A stretch of 64,000 nt of DNA from Hymenobacter cavernae (lineage in GTDB: Bacteria; Bacteroidota; Bacteroidia; Cytophagales; Hymenobacteraceae): the NCBI RefSeq assembly GCF_014641455.1, contig NZ_BMHT01000001.1:372001-436000 (forward strand), written 5' to 3'. Below, piece by piece: positions 49,999 to 58,693 of this stretch; within the stretch, counting starts at the first letter, position 1; every line of letters starts with the position of its first letter. A program made the position numbers and the translations under genes. The notes under the pieces are model-generated. The model was not told the DNA's origin, searched no databases, and saw only the letters and a program-made list of their open reading frames with translations.

Positions 49999-50058
49999 AA
50001 GGGTAGCTAAACAGTAGTGGGGCAAGTTCTATAGAAGGTGGCGGTCGAAGCGTTGGGG

Positions 50059-50157
50059 CAGTAGGAACGCGCCACGGCGCGTTCGTCGTTTGCGCCGCTA
50101 GCACCTATTGTGGGCACGTCACCCGGACGAGAACGCGCCGTGGCGCGTTCCTACTGA
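50059..50157. repeat. REP-like inverted repeat, copy 2 of family A
   Basis: Arms 50059-50089 and 50127-50157 pair nearly perfectly, sharing GTAGGAACGCGCCACGGCGC with 17275-17303. Outside, GGTCGAAGCG (50043-50052) pairs with CGCTTCGACC (50163-50172). The central sequence differs from copy 1, so only arms are conserved. Confidence 0.88.
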
Positions 50158-50318
50158 CTACCCGCTTCGACCACCGGCCTACAGAATAGATGCCGGACCT
50201 AGGGTTATTCCATACCCTAACTAAGAAATTACTTCAATTCTTATCCTTCTCCCCCACACTCGCTTAGCTCAGGTAGCCGTCATTAATATTAAGAATTTAA
50301 TATATTAATCTTACGACT
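50158..50318. other. Gap between the REP element and the PorT barrel gene
   Basis: No gene. A CCTAGG sits at 50198-50203, and an AT-rich stretch leads to the promoter element of the next gene at 50319-50326. Confidence 0.5.
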
Positions 50319-50326
50319 TACTTTTG
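50319..50326 (+). promoter_or_regulatory. -7 element of PorT-like barrel gene
   Basis: TACTTTTG, an exact TAnnTTTG, 32 nt before the ATG at 50358; the upstream stretch is AT-rich and has no TTG at -33. Confidence 0.6.
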
Positions 50327-50357
50327 CAATAGTATTTCTCTTCTCAAAGCCATTTTC

Positions 50358-51074
50358 ATGGACAACTATCTATCAAAAGGATTATTAATTGCTGGTTTAT
50401 TGCTGAGTGCGGGTGCGGTCAGCGCCCAGGTTTCGTTTGGACCGCGTGTGGGCCTGAACGTATCCAAAATTTCTTATGAGCTAAGCGAGGCAACAAAAAA
50501 AGCCGGCATAAAGAAGCCGGATTCCAAGCTAGTATTTGGCCCACAGATCGGGCTTGCAGTTAACGCGCAGTTTGGCAACCTAGCTTTGCAGCCAGCTATT
50601 CTGTTCACAATGAAAGGAGATAAGCTGGAAAGCGGCGGCTCTTCTCTGACCAGCAGCTACAAAAATGAAGAAACCCTGCGTCTCCGGTATGCCGAAATTC
50701 CGGTCAGCCTGGTGTACAGCACCAACGGGGCGAAAGGTGGCTTTCAGGTGTTTGCTGGCCCTTACGTAGCGTTTGGCCTAAGTGGAACCGTGAAAGGGAA
50801 ATCCACCTACACGTACAGCGCACAAACCGGCACCGACTCCTACAAAGACGATGTGAAATTTGCCAGCAAAGAAGGTAGCAGCAACAAGTATTATGTCCGG
50901 GGTCTTGATGCAGGAGCAAACCTAGGTATCGGCTACAAGGTAGACGGTACGCAGATCCAGCTTAGTTACGGCCTAGGATTGAGCAACTTAACTCCAGATA
51001 ATTCGGCTGGTAATGGTTCCGAAGACAAAGTTCGTAACCGTGTTGTCCAACTCACGTTTGGCTATTTTTTCTAA
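50358..51074 (+). CDS. Outer-membrane beta-barrel protein (PorT family)
   Basis: A 238-residue protein with signal peptide MDNYLSKGLLIAGLLLSAGAVSAQ and eight or so amphipathic beta strands, ending with QLTFGYFF, a typical C-terminal aromatic outer-membrane signal. VSFGPRVGLNVSKISYEL and LRYAEIPVSLVYST match the PorT/OmpW-type small barrels of Bacteroidetes. The ligand is unknown. It is a single gene with its own promoter and terminator. Confidence 0.9.
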   Translation: MDNYLSKGLLIAGLLLSAGAVSAQVSFGPRVGLNVSKISYELSEATKKAGIKKPDSKLVFGPQIGLAVNAQFGNLALQPAILFTMKGDKLESGGSSLTSSYKNEETLRLRYAEIPVSLVYSTNGAKGGFQVFAGPYVAFGLSGTVKGKSTYTYSAQTGTDSYKDDVKFASKEGSSNKYYVRGLDAGANLGIGYKVDGTQIQLSYGLGLSNLTPDNSAGNGSEDKVRNRVVQLTFGYFF

Positions 51075-51093
51075 ACGAAATAGCTTACCACTT

Positions 51094-51129
51094 AAAAGCC
51101 CCGGTTAGCAAACGCTAACCGGGGCTTTT
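51094..51129. terminator. Bidirectional terminator
   Basis: AAAAGCCCCGGTTAGC pairs with GCTAACCGGGGCTTTT around loop AAAC; located after the PorT-like gene. Confidence 0.9.
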
Positions 51130-51195
51130 TTAATCAGGACAGCTTTGTATTGTGCTTGTGTTCAATATTCTAACAAGATGTTATAGTATCCTTAG

Positions 51196-51789
51196 CTATT
51201 CGCGCGCGCTTTCTGGCCGGACGGTGCTCGTCAGCACGCGTTCGGCCTGCACAACGTGCCGCTGCATGTGTACCACCAACAGCTCCAGCTGATCGGGCAA
51301 GCGCAGGAACACCAGCGGAATAATGACGTTGGGAATGCGCACGTTGTTGGCATTCACCTCGCGCGCCTGCTCAACCAGGTTCAGCAGCTCATCTAGCTGC
51401 CGGCTGAAAACTTCTACCACGGTGCGGGGCAGGCGGCTGCCGCTGGGAGCAAATTTCTGCGGCGCCTTCTGCGGCCTGGCGGCGTCATCGGGCCGCATCG
51501 ATTCAACTAACCGGCGGCCAATAGGGCCAAATTTCACCATCTCGGCGGGGCGTGAACCTCGGTCTTTGGCCCGGCGCAGACGAAGCGCAATGCTGGGCAG
51601 ATAGTGTCCGCCCACAATATTGAGATGCTCCAGACACTGGCCCACGCTCCACTTGCCAGGGCTAGGTCGCCGGTTCAGCTGCTCGTCGGTGAGCGGCCGG
51701 AACTCGCTGGCGGTGATCGAGCGCAGCGTTTGCAGATCAGCCTTCAGGCGGTCCAGAAAGTCGGTGGTACGAATAGCGGTGGGACTCAT
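51196..51789 (-). CDS. DinB-family metal-binding protein
   Basis: A 197-residue DinB-like four-helix protein. Metal-ligand histidines of the family are likely in CLEHLN (after WSVGQ) and VVHMQRHVVQAERVL near the C-terminus. ATG 51789 (MSPTAIRTTDFLDRL) is preferred to 51861. DinB/YfiT proteins act as thiol transferases or have unknown roles. It is divergent from the next gene, starting 125 bp away. Confidence 0.85.
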   Translation of the reverse strand: MSPTAIRTTDFLDRLKADLQTLRSITASEFRPLTDEQLNRRPSPGKWSVGQCLEHLNIVGGHYLPSIALRLRRAKDRGSRPAEMVKFGPIGRRLVESMRPDDAARPQKAPQKFAPSGSRLPRTVVEVFSRQLDELLNLVEQAREVNANNVRIPNVIIPLVFLRLPDQLELLVVHMQRHVVQAERVLTSTVRPESARE

Positions 51790-51914
51790 GGCAGAAGCGA
51801 GCGGAAGCGAATAGGGAGAGGAATATGCTGTAATGATACGTGCCACAGACATGAACGGCAACGCTATGGCCGCTTCCTACCCGGATTTTGTCCTAATCTC
51901 GGTATCTTGGCTCT

Positions 51915-52880
51915 ATGTTTCGTCCTTTTATTCGGTTGTGCCTGCTGCTGACCGGCGTTATTTTTTCCTGTTTTGCCCAAGCCCAGGCCGTGCCCAATCC
52001 CGGCGAGAACATTGCCTTTCTGGTAACGTTCGGCAACAAAGCCGAAAAGAGCTGGGGCGACGATGACTTTGCGCAGACCTTCTTCTTTCTGGTGCCGAAA
52101 GCCAACCGCCAGCCCGTGTACATCCGCGTGTTCGACCCCGACTGCGGCGGCCAGCACGACGAGCGGAAATATGGCTGGAATACCACAACCCGCTTCAGCC
52201 TCTACGGCGGTACCGGCGCCCACTCGGGCGTCGATGCACGCAAGCCGGAGCCTAGCGGCAACTTCCGCGAGGGCACGCTGCTTAAGCAGCAAAGCTTTGG
52301 CGCCGAACCTAGGTACGACAACGCGTGGTACACCTTCGGGCCGCTCAACCCGCTGGAAGGTGAGTTTGTGCCGGAGTTCGATGGCTACGTGTTCAAGCTC
52401 GTGGCGCAAGGCCTGGGTGGCGACGACGGCAACCTGTACCGCTATTTCCTGAGTACCAGCCCGAGCCAGAATGTGCCGGTGGAAGGTGGCAACGCTTTCA
52501 CCTACGAGTACTCCTTCCGCCTTTCGCAGGGCAAAACGCGCACGCACTTGTATCCGTTTGTCAACGACCGGGTGGTGAGCATTAAGCAAAGCAACTTCGA
52601 TCTGGATAAAGACGCCACCATCAAGATCTTCAGCGTGGCGAAGAACGGACACGCGGCCACCGTTAGTGGCGACAATGAGTGGACCAGCAGCACCCACCCG
52701 ATCAGCGAGAAAGAGCACGGCCTCTCGCTCGACATGCAGATTAACTCGCTGTCGAGAGCGAGCAACGACCTGGTTTTCTACGTCACGGACCAGTACGATA
52801 CGGCCCTGCCCTTTTTTGCCATTCCGCTGGGCGGCCCGCCCAAGTACCGCTACGATGTAGATGTGAAGATCAGGCGGTAA
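51915..52880 (+). CDS. Secreted protein, unknown family
   Basis: A 321-residue product with signal peptide MFRPFIRLCLLLTGVIFSCFAQAQ. The mature part looks like a beta-rich globular domain, with ENIAFLVTFGNKAEKSWGDDD, a FFFLVPKANRQPVYIRVFDPD strand pair and a repeated FRLSQGKTRTHLYPFVND. I do not recognise a family. It might be an envelope-associated protein. A -7-like element (TATCTTGG) is just before the ATG. The gene is followed by an inverted repeat. Confidence 0.75.
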   Translation: MFRPFIRLCLLLTGVIFSCFAQAQAVPNPGENIAFLVTFGNKAEKSWGDDDFAQTFFFLVPKANRQPVYIRVFDPDCGGQHDERKYGWNTTTRFSLYGGTGAHSGVDARKPEPSGNFREGTLLKQQSFGAEPRYDNAWYTFGPLNPLEGEFVPEFDGYVFKLVAQGLGGDDGNLYRYFLSTSPSQNVPVEGGNAFTYEYSFRLSQGKTRTHLYPFVNDRVVSIKQSNFDLDKDATIKIFSVAKNGHAATVSGDNEWTSSTHPISEKEHGLSLDMQINSLSRASNDLVFYVTDQYDTALPFFAIPLGGPPKYRYDVDVKIRR

Positions 52881-52887
52881 CCAGCGC

Positions 52888-52989
52888 TGTAGCGCGAAGC
52901 TCCCGCTTCGCGTATCGTTGAACGAAATCGTTAGCTAAACCTAGGTACCAGTCGTTCAACGATACGCGAAGCGCAGGCTTCGCGCTACA
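52888..52989. repeat. Nested REP-like inverted repeat (family D)
   Basis: Arms 52888-52925 and 52952-52989 (38 bp, about 3 mismatches); each arm has its own GCGAAGC...GCTTCGC hairpin, so the element is a hairpin pair as in REP/BIME units. A CCTAGG lies in the centre (52940). Confidence 0.85.
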
Positions 52990-53049
52990 TCGGAATGATA
53001 ATTGATTTTCGGAGCACTTTGATACGCTAAGCTGCTATTAACGTGCTTT

Positions 53050-54075
53050 ATGAAGGTTAAACAAGCCAGGTCTTCCACACCTCCTCCCAGCTTTTTTATC
53101 AAAGCGCAAACGGCTATTCGCCGCTACTTTGGGTTTTCGCGCCGCGAAACGTCGGGGTTTGTGGTGCTGGTGCTTTTGCTGCTGCTGTGGCTGTTTTTGC
53201 CGGCGTTGCTGCGCCCGGCTTTGCCGCAGTATGATCCGGCGGCTGATCAACGCCAGCTTGATAAGCTAGCCGCTGAGCTGGCCGCCCAACGCCAGCCGCG
53301 CACCTTCTCGCGCTACCCGCGCCGGCGCTATGCGGCGCGGGTCCCAGTGGCGCAGGTTGCGCTGGCTCCTTTCGACCCAAATACGCTCACGCCGCTCGAC
53401 TGGGAAGCGCGGGGCTTGCCGCACTTCGTAGCCGAGCGCATCGTGCATTTTCGCGATGTTATCGGCGGCTTTAAGGCCAAAGAGCAGATTCGGCGCACCT
53501 ATGGGTTGCCCGATTCGGTGTACGCACGCCTGGCGCCTTACATCCTGCTGCCCGACCAGCTGCCACCCCGCGCTGCCCGCGACTACGCCGCCAGCAACCG
53601 CTTTGCCTCGAAGTTTGCCGACCGCCTTGGCTTCCCGGCCAGCAAGTTTGCCCGCAAGCCCACGCACCTGGCGGCCTTCGACCTGAACGCCGCCGACACG
53701 ACGCAGCTGATGCAGATTCGGGGCATCGGGCGCGGCATTTCGGCCCGCATCGTGGCGTACCGGGCGCGACTGGGCGGCTTTGTGCGCGCCGAGCAGATGG
53801 CCGAAATCTACAGCCTCCGCGACGCGCCCGACCTAGTAGACAGCCTGCGCAAGTATACCTTCGTGAAACCTAGCTTTGCGCCTGCGCCCGTGGATGTCAA
53901 CAATGCATCGTTCGATGAGCTCCAGAATCATCCGTACTTGGGCAAGCGTCTGGCCCGCGTGGTGGTAGCTTTCCGGCAGCAGCACGGCCCCTTCAAGCAA
54001 GCCGACGACCTGCGCCAGATCCGCATCTTGGACGACGCTACGTTCGAGAAGCTGCGGCCGTATCTGCGCTTTTGA
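53050..54075 (+). CDS. Helix-hairpin-helix (ComEA-like) membrane protein
   Basis: A 341-residue protein with one transmembrane helix near the N-terminus (about 35-56, TSGFVVLVLLLLLWLFLPAL) and three HhH units of ComEA type. FDPNTLTPLDWEARGLPHF (about 110-170) is followed by FDLNAADTTQLMQIRGIGRG (about 215-275) and VDVNNASFDELQNHPYLGKR (about 280-340). Three ComEA-type HhH repeats suggest binding of DNA at the envelope. No other competence gene is adjacent, so DNA uptake is only a possibility. Confidence 0.87.
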   Translation: MKVKQARSSTPPPSFFIKAQTAIRRYFGFSRRETSGFVVLVLLLLLWLFLPALLRPALPQYDPAADQRQLDKLAAELAAQRQPRTFSRYPRRRYAARVPVAQVALAPFDPNTLTPLDWEARGLPHFVAERIVHFRDVIGGFKAKEQIRRTYGLPDSVYARLAPYILLPDQLPPRAARDYAASNRFASKFADRLGFPASKFARKPTHLAAFDLNAADTTQLMQIRGIGRGISARIVAYRARLGGFVRAEQMAEIYSLRDAPDLVDSLRKYTFVKPSFAPAPVDVNNASFDELQNHPYLGKRLARVVVAFRQQHGPFKQADDLRQIRILDDATFEKLRPYLRF

Positions 54076-54342
54076 GCCTGATAACACCTTGTAGATCAAG
54101 GTCACCCTAACGAAGGCAGGACCTAATGGCAATTAGACGACTTGCGTGAGCTTTGTTCAAGTGGCATTAGGGCCTTCTTTCGTCAGGATGACACAAGTTT
54201 TTATCTTATACCTCTTCTTCTCAACACATTAGATTATAATTCTCTTCTCCAAATCGTCCTTCTACCTCAACCTTGCGTATGCACGGACACGGCGGGCCAG
54301 GTAACAGCTTGTGCTTTGCGCGGAGCCAGCCGGATATTCACT

Positions 54343-55239
54343 ATGGTTCCTCCTGTACTGTTTTTGCTGCGCGATAAGCTGTTCCCGATTGCTGTTTTTG
54401 TTCAATCCGTGTTCTGCGGCTGCGCCAAAGATCAGGGCCGCGGCAACTTCGAGAAGGTGCGCAAAGACTACACGGTGCAGCAGGTCGGGCGAATGCAGAA
54501 GCACGACGTGGTGGAAAGCTCCGGCTTTGAGCTGGCCAACCCGGAAGGCGACCTCTGGACCCACGCCGACGGCGGCAACACGGCCCGGCTCTACAAAGTG
54601 ACGCCCCAGGGCGATTTGCTGCAAACTCTGAACCTAGCTCCCCTGGTCAATATCGACTGGGAAGACCTAGCCCAGGACGACGAGGGCCGCCTCTACATCG
54701 GCGACTTTGGCAACAACCAGAACAAGCGCCAGAACCTGGTTATTTACCGGCTCAGCGGGTTGCCGCAAAAGCCAACTATCGACACGATCCACTTTCGCTA
54801 CCCCGATCAGCGCACGTTTCCGCCGAAGAAAGTAGCCCGCAACTTCGACTGCGAGGCCTTTTTCTACCGTCAGGACAGCCTGTATCTGTTCACCAAAAAC
54901 CGCGGCGAGGGTCATTGGGTGAAAGAATACGTGTTACCCGCCCGGCCCGGCCGCCACACCGCCATCCTGGTCGACAGCATCCAGATAAATACCTGGATTA
55001 CAGGCGCTGATATTAGCCCCGATGGGCATACGGTGGCGCTGCTCGGCTACGGCCACATCTACCTGATTGAGCGGCAGCCAGGCCGCAAGCTCTTCGATGG
55101 CCTCAAAAGCTGCCTGCCTATTCCGAGCAGCGGCCAGGCCGAAGCCCTGGTTTTCGTCAACAACCACGATTTTGTTTTCAGCAACGAGAAGGGCAAGATC
55201 TTCCGGGCCCAAAAGCCGGGAGGTGAGGTGAAACAGTGA
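54343..55239 (+). CDS. Probable lipoprotein, beta-propeller-like, unknown
   Basis: A 298-residue product with an N-terminal signal MVPPVLFLLRDKLFPIAVFV and a cysteine pair (FCGCAKDQ) suggesting lipidation. The rest has propeller-like repeats (GDLWTHADGGNTARLYKVTP, EGRLYIGDFGNNQNKRQNLV, DGHTVALLGYGHIYLIE) resembling SdiA-regulated/NHL-type chains. The function is unknown. An in-frame ATG at 54142 gives a longer product that is not supported. The last codons (GGEVKQ-stop) are built from the degenerate repeat that follows. Confidence 0.7.
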   Translation: MVPPVLFLLRDKLFPIAVFVQSVFCGCAKDQGRGNFEKVRKDYTVQQVGRMQKHDVVESSGFELANPEGDLWTHADGGNTARLYKVTPQGDLLQTLNLAPLVNIDWEDLAQDDEGRLYIGDFGNNQNKRQNLVIYRLSGLPQKPTIDTIHFRYPDQRTFPPKKVARNFDCEAFFYRQDSLYLFTKNRGEGHWVKEYVLPARPGRHTAILVDSIQINTWITGADISPDGHTVALLGYGHIYLIERQPGRKLFDGLKSCLPIPSSGQAEALVFVNNHDFVFSNEKGKIFRAQKPGGEVKQ

Positions 55240-55260
55240 GCTGATGAAATAGTGGGCAAA
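55222..55260. repeat. Degenerate GAGGTGAAACAGTGAG words
   Basis: Short tract of the GTGAAATAGTGAG word family, covering the last codons and stop of the gene at 54343. It parallels the heptosyltransferase 3' end at 2751. Confidence 0.7.
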
Positions 55261-55372
55261 GCCGGAACCAAACCTAGGTTAGCAAGCTGCCCGCTTGAGT
55301 GGAAATTAAACGGCTTGCGCAAGCCAGCCGTACGCTACTACTCTCACCAATTACAACTCACTACCTCCTCTG

Positions 55373-56254
55373 ATGTCTCATACCATTCTCGTTACGGGTG
55401 CCACCGGCACCGTAGGCACCGAAGTAGTGCTCGACCTGGTTAACCGCGGCGCCACGGTGCGCGCCGGGGTGCATTCTATTATCAAAGGCGACCGGCTCCG
55501 GCATATATACCCTGATATTCAGCTCGTAGAAATCGACTACAACCGCCCCGACACGCTGCACGTGGCGCTCACGGGCGTTAATAGGGTATTCATGATTACG
55601 CCCGCCACCGAAAATCAAGTGGCTATCGGCAAGCAGCTCATTGAGGCGGCGAAACAGGCCGGTGTGCAGCAGCTCGTGAAACTTTCCGTGGCGGAGGCCG
55701 ATGCGCAACCTAGCATTCAGCTGGGGCGGTGGCATCAGGCGGTCGAAGAGCACCTGGTGCACAGTGGCCTGAACTACGTGCTGTTGCGCCCGTGCAACTT
55801 CATGCAGAACTTCGCCAACCGCAATGTCGACTCTATCTGCCACGAAAACCAGATCAAACTCCCCCTGGGTGAGGGTCGCGTCAGCTACATCGACGTGCGC
55901 GACATTGCCGCCGTCGCCGCTACCATTCTCACCAGCGACCTAGGTCAGCACCAAGGCAAAACCTATACGCTGACCGGCCCCGCAGCGCTTACTGTGCAGC
56001 AAGTAGCCGATGCAATAGGCCAGGCCGTGGGACGCCCCATCATGTATGCCGACATCTCAGAAGCAGAGGCCCGGCAGGCTTTGAGCCAAGCGCCACCTGT
56101 CATGGCCGAGGTGATGCTGGAGCTATACCGCGCCGACAAAGATAACCGCGCGGCAGCCATTACGAATACGGTCGAACAGCTTACGGGCCGGCCGCCGCAC
56201 ACCATTGCACAGTTTGCGCACGATTACCGCCAGCACTTTCAGCCTGCTTCTTAG
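55373..56254 (+). CDS. NmrA-like SDR family NAD(P)-binding protein
   Basis: A 293-residue atypical short-chain dehydrogenase. The Rossmann motif HTILVTGATGTVGTEVV is at residues 3-19, followed by VNRVFMITPATENQVAIGK and LVKLSVAEADAQ, with YVLLRPCNFMQNFAN as the NmrA/SDR_a5 element. There is no clear YxxxK catalytic pair, as usual in NmrA relatives, so it may be a redox sensor or a quinone/isoflavone-type reductase. The substrate is unknown. Confidence 0.9.
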   Translation: MSHTILVTGATGTVGTEVVLDLVNRGATVRAGVHSIIKGDRLRHIYPDIQLVEIDYNRPDTLHVALTGVNRVFMITPATENQVAIGKQLIEAAKQAGVQQLVKLSVAEADAQPSIQLGRWHQAVEEHLVHSGLNYVLLRPCNFMQNFANRNVDSICHENQIKLPLGEGRVSYIDVRDIAAVAATILTSDLGQHQGKTYTLTGPAALTVQQVADAIGQAVGRPIMYADISEAEARQALSQAPPVMAEVMLELYRADKDNRAAAITNTVEQLTGRPPHTIAQFAHDYRQHFQPAS

Positions 56255-56271
56255 GCAAAAGCTGCTAGCAC

Positions 56272-56307
56272 AAAAAAGGCTTCTCATCAACATGAGAAGC
56301 CTTTTTT
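56272..56307. terminator. Bidirectional terminator
   Basis: AAAAAAGGCTTCTCAT pairs with its complement (56292-56307) around loop CAAC; between the SDR gene (+) and the minus-strand disordered gene. CCTAGG follows at 56319. Confidence 0.9.
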
Positions 56308-56326
56308 CTTTACCTCAACCTAGGTT

Positions 56327-57604
56327 TTAGTCGTTGTTAGCCGTGTCGCGGCCTTTGTCGCGGCGCGGCATTGAGCCGTAGTCAGCTTTGTCGTCGGAGC
56401 GATATTCGGGGCGCTTGTCGGCGCCATAGTTCTGGGCTTTGTCGGCGTTGTCGTAGTCGCCGCGCACGGGTGCTCCCTGCGTGTTGTTGGGGTCCGAAGA
56501 AGCGTACTCGTCGTCGTAGGAGCCGCCCTGTGAGCCGAAGCCATCGGTGCTCTTGCCGCTGTAGTCGCCCTTGCCGTCGCCCGAGCCGCTCCGGTTCATC
56601 TTATCCTCTTGCCGGTCGCGGGCCGACGGCTGCTGGTAGGTGCCGCGGCTGTTAGTATCGGAGTTTTCCGCCTGATCATAGCTTTGCTCCTGCTCGTCGC
56701 GGTTTTTACGTTGGCCGTTGCCACCCTGGGTGTAGTCCTGGTTGTCGTAGCCGCCCCGCGACGAGTTCTGATCTTCGCTCTGGTTCCGCTGCCTGGGTCC
56801 CGTTGGGTTGGCGTTGAAGTTGGTGCCCATGTTGCTGTCGGTCAGCGACGAAGTGCCGTAATCGGCGCTGTAGCCCTGGCCGCGCCCGTAGCCGGATCCG
56901 TTATCATTGAGGTACGTACTGCCCTCGCCATCGGCTTGGGAGCCAGGTTGCAGCTGTTCGTAGGGTAGGTTGTCTTGTCCGTAAGCAGCGTAGCCTGGCT
57001 GGCGCTGCTCCGGGCGGAAGGTATCGTCCCGCCCGCTGTAGCTGCGGTAAGAGTTTGCCTGCGGTCCGTCGCTGAGGTCGTACTGTCCCTGTGTATTCGT
57101 GTCGCGAAACTGATTACCGTAGCCGCCGTGGGTGTTGCCATGAGCATGCGTCCCAAACTCGCCCCGACTAGCGCCGCTCAGCTGGTTTTCTTCGCGGTCG
57201 TGGTCCTGGTAAATGCCTTGCACGCTGTTGCCAAAGTTGCCGCCGTAGCGGTTGCCAGGCTCCGAATCCGGGTGCTGCTTGCGCTCCTGCTGCTCCTGCG
57301 ACTCGCCCGCGCCGGGCTGCACACTGCCGGGAACAACTTCCTTGTTCTCCTGCTGACCACCCTCGCCGCCAATGCTGCCTTGACCGACGCTCGTTTCCGA
57401 GTCGGCCAACGATTCGCTGGAAGTGGCTGCCTGATCCGGGCGCGGGGCGCCGCTCATGGCGGGGGTTTCCCGTTGCGTTGGGTTATTGGCCAAGGTGTTA
57501 GTGGCGTCGGGCCCCATCTTGGCGCGCATACTGATAGAATCAGCCGAAGCGCCATCTGTCACCTGCGAGGCATTAGTATCGGGGTTCTGCTTATCGTCTT
57601 TCAT
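56327..57604 (-). CDS. Large disordered Gly/Asn/Gln/Asp-rich protein
   Basis: A 425-residue (from ATG 57604, MKDDKQNPDTN) hydrophilic product with no signal or membrane segment and no folded domain. The composition is dominated by Gly, Asn, Gln, Asp, Ser, Tyr and Arg, with recurrent words such as GGYGN, GQGYSADYG and RGDYDNADK. This looks like a prion-like or hydrophilin-type intrinsically disordered protein. Low Cys/Trp and the YG/RG words recall proteins that condense with RNA. Longer in-frame starts up to 57751 exist. It is divergent from two cold-shock genes, so a stress link is possible. The opposite-strand frames of this GC-rich region are shadows. Confidence 0.72.
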   Translation of the reverse strand: MKDDKQNPDTNASQVTDGASADSISMRAKMGPDATNTLANNPTQRETPAMSGAPRPDQAATSSESLADSETSVGQGSIGGEGGQQENKEVVPGSVQPGAGESQEQQERKQHPDSEPGNRYGGNFGNSVQGIYQDHDREENQLSGASRGEFGTHAHGNTHGGYGNQFRDTNTQGQYDLSDGPQANSYRSYSGRDDTFRPEQRQPGYAAYGQDNLPYEQLQPGSQADGEGSTYLNDNGSGYGRGQGYSADYGTSSLTDSNMGTNFNANPTGPRQRNQSEDQNSSRGGYDNQDYTQGGNGQRKNRDEQEQSYDQAENSDTNSRGTYQQPSARDRQEDKMNRSGSGDGKGDYSGKSTDGFGSQGGSYDDEYASSDPNNTQGAPVRGDYDNADKAQNYGADKRPEYRSDDKADYGSMPRRDKGRDTANND

Positions 57605-57779
57605 GGAAGAGTACATAGATGGGTGGAAAACAAGTACTTCTTGATCTGAACTATACGCGTGCCCTTCAGCAGAGTTGATGCCCCACTCCGGAATCTGCAA
57701 TGGTTCTGCTACGCGGCCAGGTGACGGCGCTTTGTTGCCGCTATTTGTCACTTTCCCGCTATTCTGCCTACCTAGGTTG

Positions 57780-57810
57780 TTGTAGTTCCTGATTGGTACG
57801 CTTATTTTCG
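57780..57810 (+). promoter_or_regulatory. Promoter of first cold-shock gene
   Basis: TTG (57780-57782), 20-nt spacer, TATTTTCG (57803-57810), one change from TAnnTTTG. ACCTAGGT is at 57770-57777, just 2 nt before. It predicts a leader of about 85 nt, long enough for cold-shock control of translation. Confidence 0.62.
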
Positions 57811-57903
57811 CCCCGGACTGCCGCCTGTGGCTACGTCTGGGTTCATTACTGTTTCCTTTACTCTATTCTTTTTCTTTTCACAATTCCAAATCACCTGCTC
57901 TTT

Positions 57904-58095
57904 ATGAAAACAGGCAAAGTGAAGTTCTTCAACGAATCGAAGGGCTTTGGTTTTATCGTTCAGGACGACAACAACCAGGATATTTTCGTGCATCAGACCG
58001 GCCTCATCCACGAAATTCGCGAGAATGACCGGGTATCCTTTGAAGTTATCGAAGGCAAAAAAGGCTTGAACGCCGTCAAGGTTGAGCGCATCTAA
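57904..58095 (+). CDS. Cold-shock domain protein
   Basis: A 63-residue CspA-type protein. RNP1 is KGFGFI and RNP2 DIFVH, with the aromatic patch in MKTGKVKFFNESKGFGFI. It binds single-stranded RNA or DNA and resolves structure. ATG 57904 gives the canonical start; the longer frame from 57793 runs through the promoter. The leader is about 85 nt. A second paralogue follows 288 bp later. Confidence 0.96.
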   Translation: MKTGKVKFFNESKGFGFIVQDDNNQDIFVHQTGLIHEIRENDRVSFEVIEGKKGLNAVKVERI

Positions 58096-58383
58096 GCCTT
58101 CTACCCTCCCAGCCTAGCACTATCTATTTGCGCATCCCGCTTCGGGTTCGGCCCGAGCGGGATTTTGTTGTTCCGCCCACTACCTAGCCTACCGCTGGCT
58201 AAAGCGCTAACAAGGTGGCAAGCATCATATAGCTGAGTTACAGTTCAGTTATGCCTTCCTGTTAGCTCAAGCTATTTAGGAAAAAGAGTTGGCTGGTTTT
58301 CTTGCGCAGTAGATGATAACTCGAAATAATTTTTACCTTTAGCGCATTCTTTCACCACAATTCATTTCATTTCCTAGCACAAT

Positions 58384-58578
58384 ATGAGTACCGGTACCGT
58401 AAAATTTTTCAATGAAACCAAGGGTTTCGGTTTTATTAAGCCAGATGACGGTGGTGAGGATGTTTTCGTTCACGCCTCTAACCTGATGCAACCCGTACGC
58501 GACAACGATAAAGTAGAGTATGATGTGCAGCAGGGCAAGAAAGGCCTGAATGCCGTTAAAGTACGTCTTATCAGCTAG
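58384..58578 (+). CDS. Cold-shock domain protein (second copy)
   Basis: A 64-residue CspA-type protein, MSTGTVKFFNETKGFGFI start, RNP1 KGFGFI, RNP2 DVFVH. About half the residues match the preceding copy. A -7-like TACCTTTA lies near 58336, so it may have its own promoter. A terminator follows at 58613. The 288-bp gap before it holds no gene I can support. Confidence 0.96.
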   Translation: MSTGTVKFFNETKGFGFIKPDDGGEDVFVHASNLMQPVRDNDKVEYDVQQGKKGLNAVKVRLIS

Positions 58579-58612
58579 TCGTAGCACCTGCCCTTATTGG
58601 GGCAATAGGTAC

Positions 58613-58652
58613 AAAAAAGCCGTCCGGAAGCTAGCTTCCGGACGGCTTTTTT
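58613..58652. terminator. Bidirectional terminator
   Basis: AAAAAAGCCGTCCGGAAGC pairs with its complement around a 2-nt gap, with GCTAGC at the top. It separates the csp gene (+) from gldH (-). CCTAGG is at 58677. Confidence 0.9.
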
Positions 58653-58693
58653 TATGTTCTGCCAACTCAGCTGGAACCTAGGTCCCGGCTGAG

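Noticed and set aside
56609..57649. Plus-strand Val/Ala/Leu-rich open frames opposite the disordered gene
   Set aside because: Shadow frames of a Gly/Asn/Gln-rich gene; hydrophobic runs come from the complement of GAC/GGC/CAG codons.
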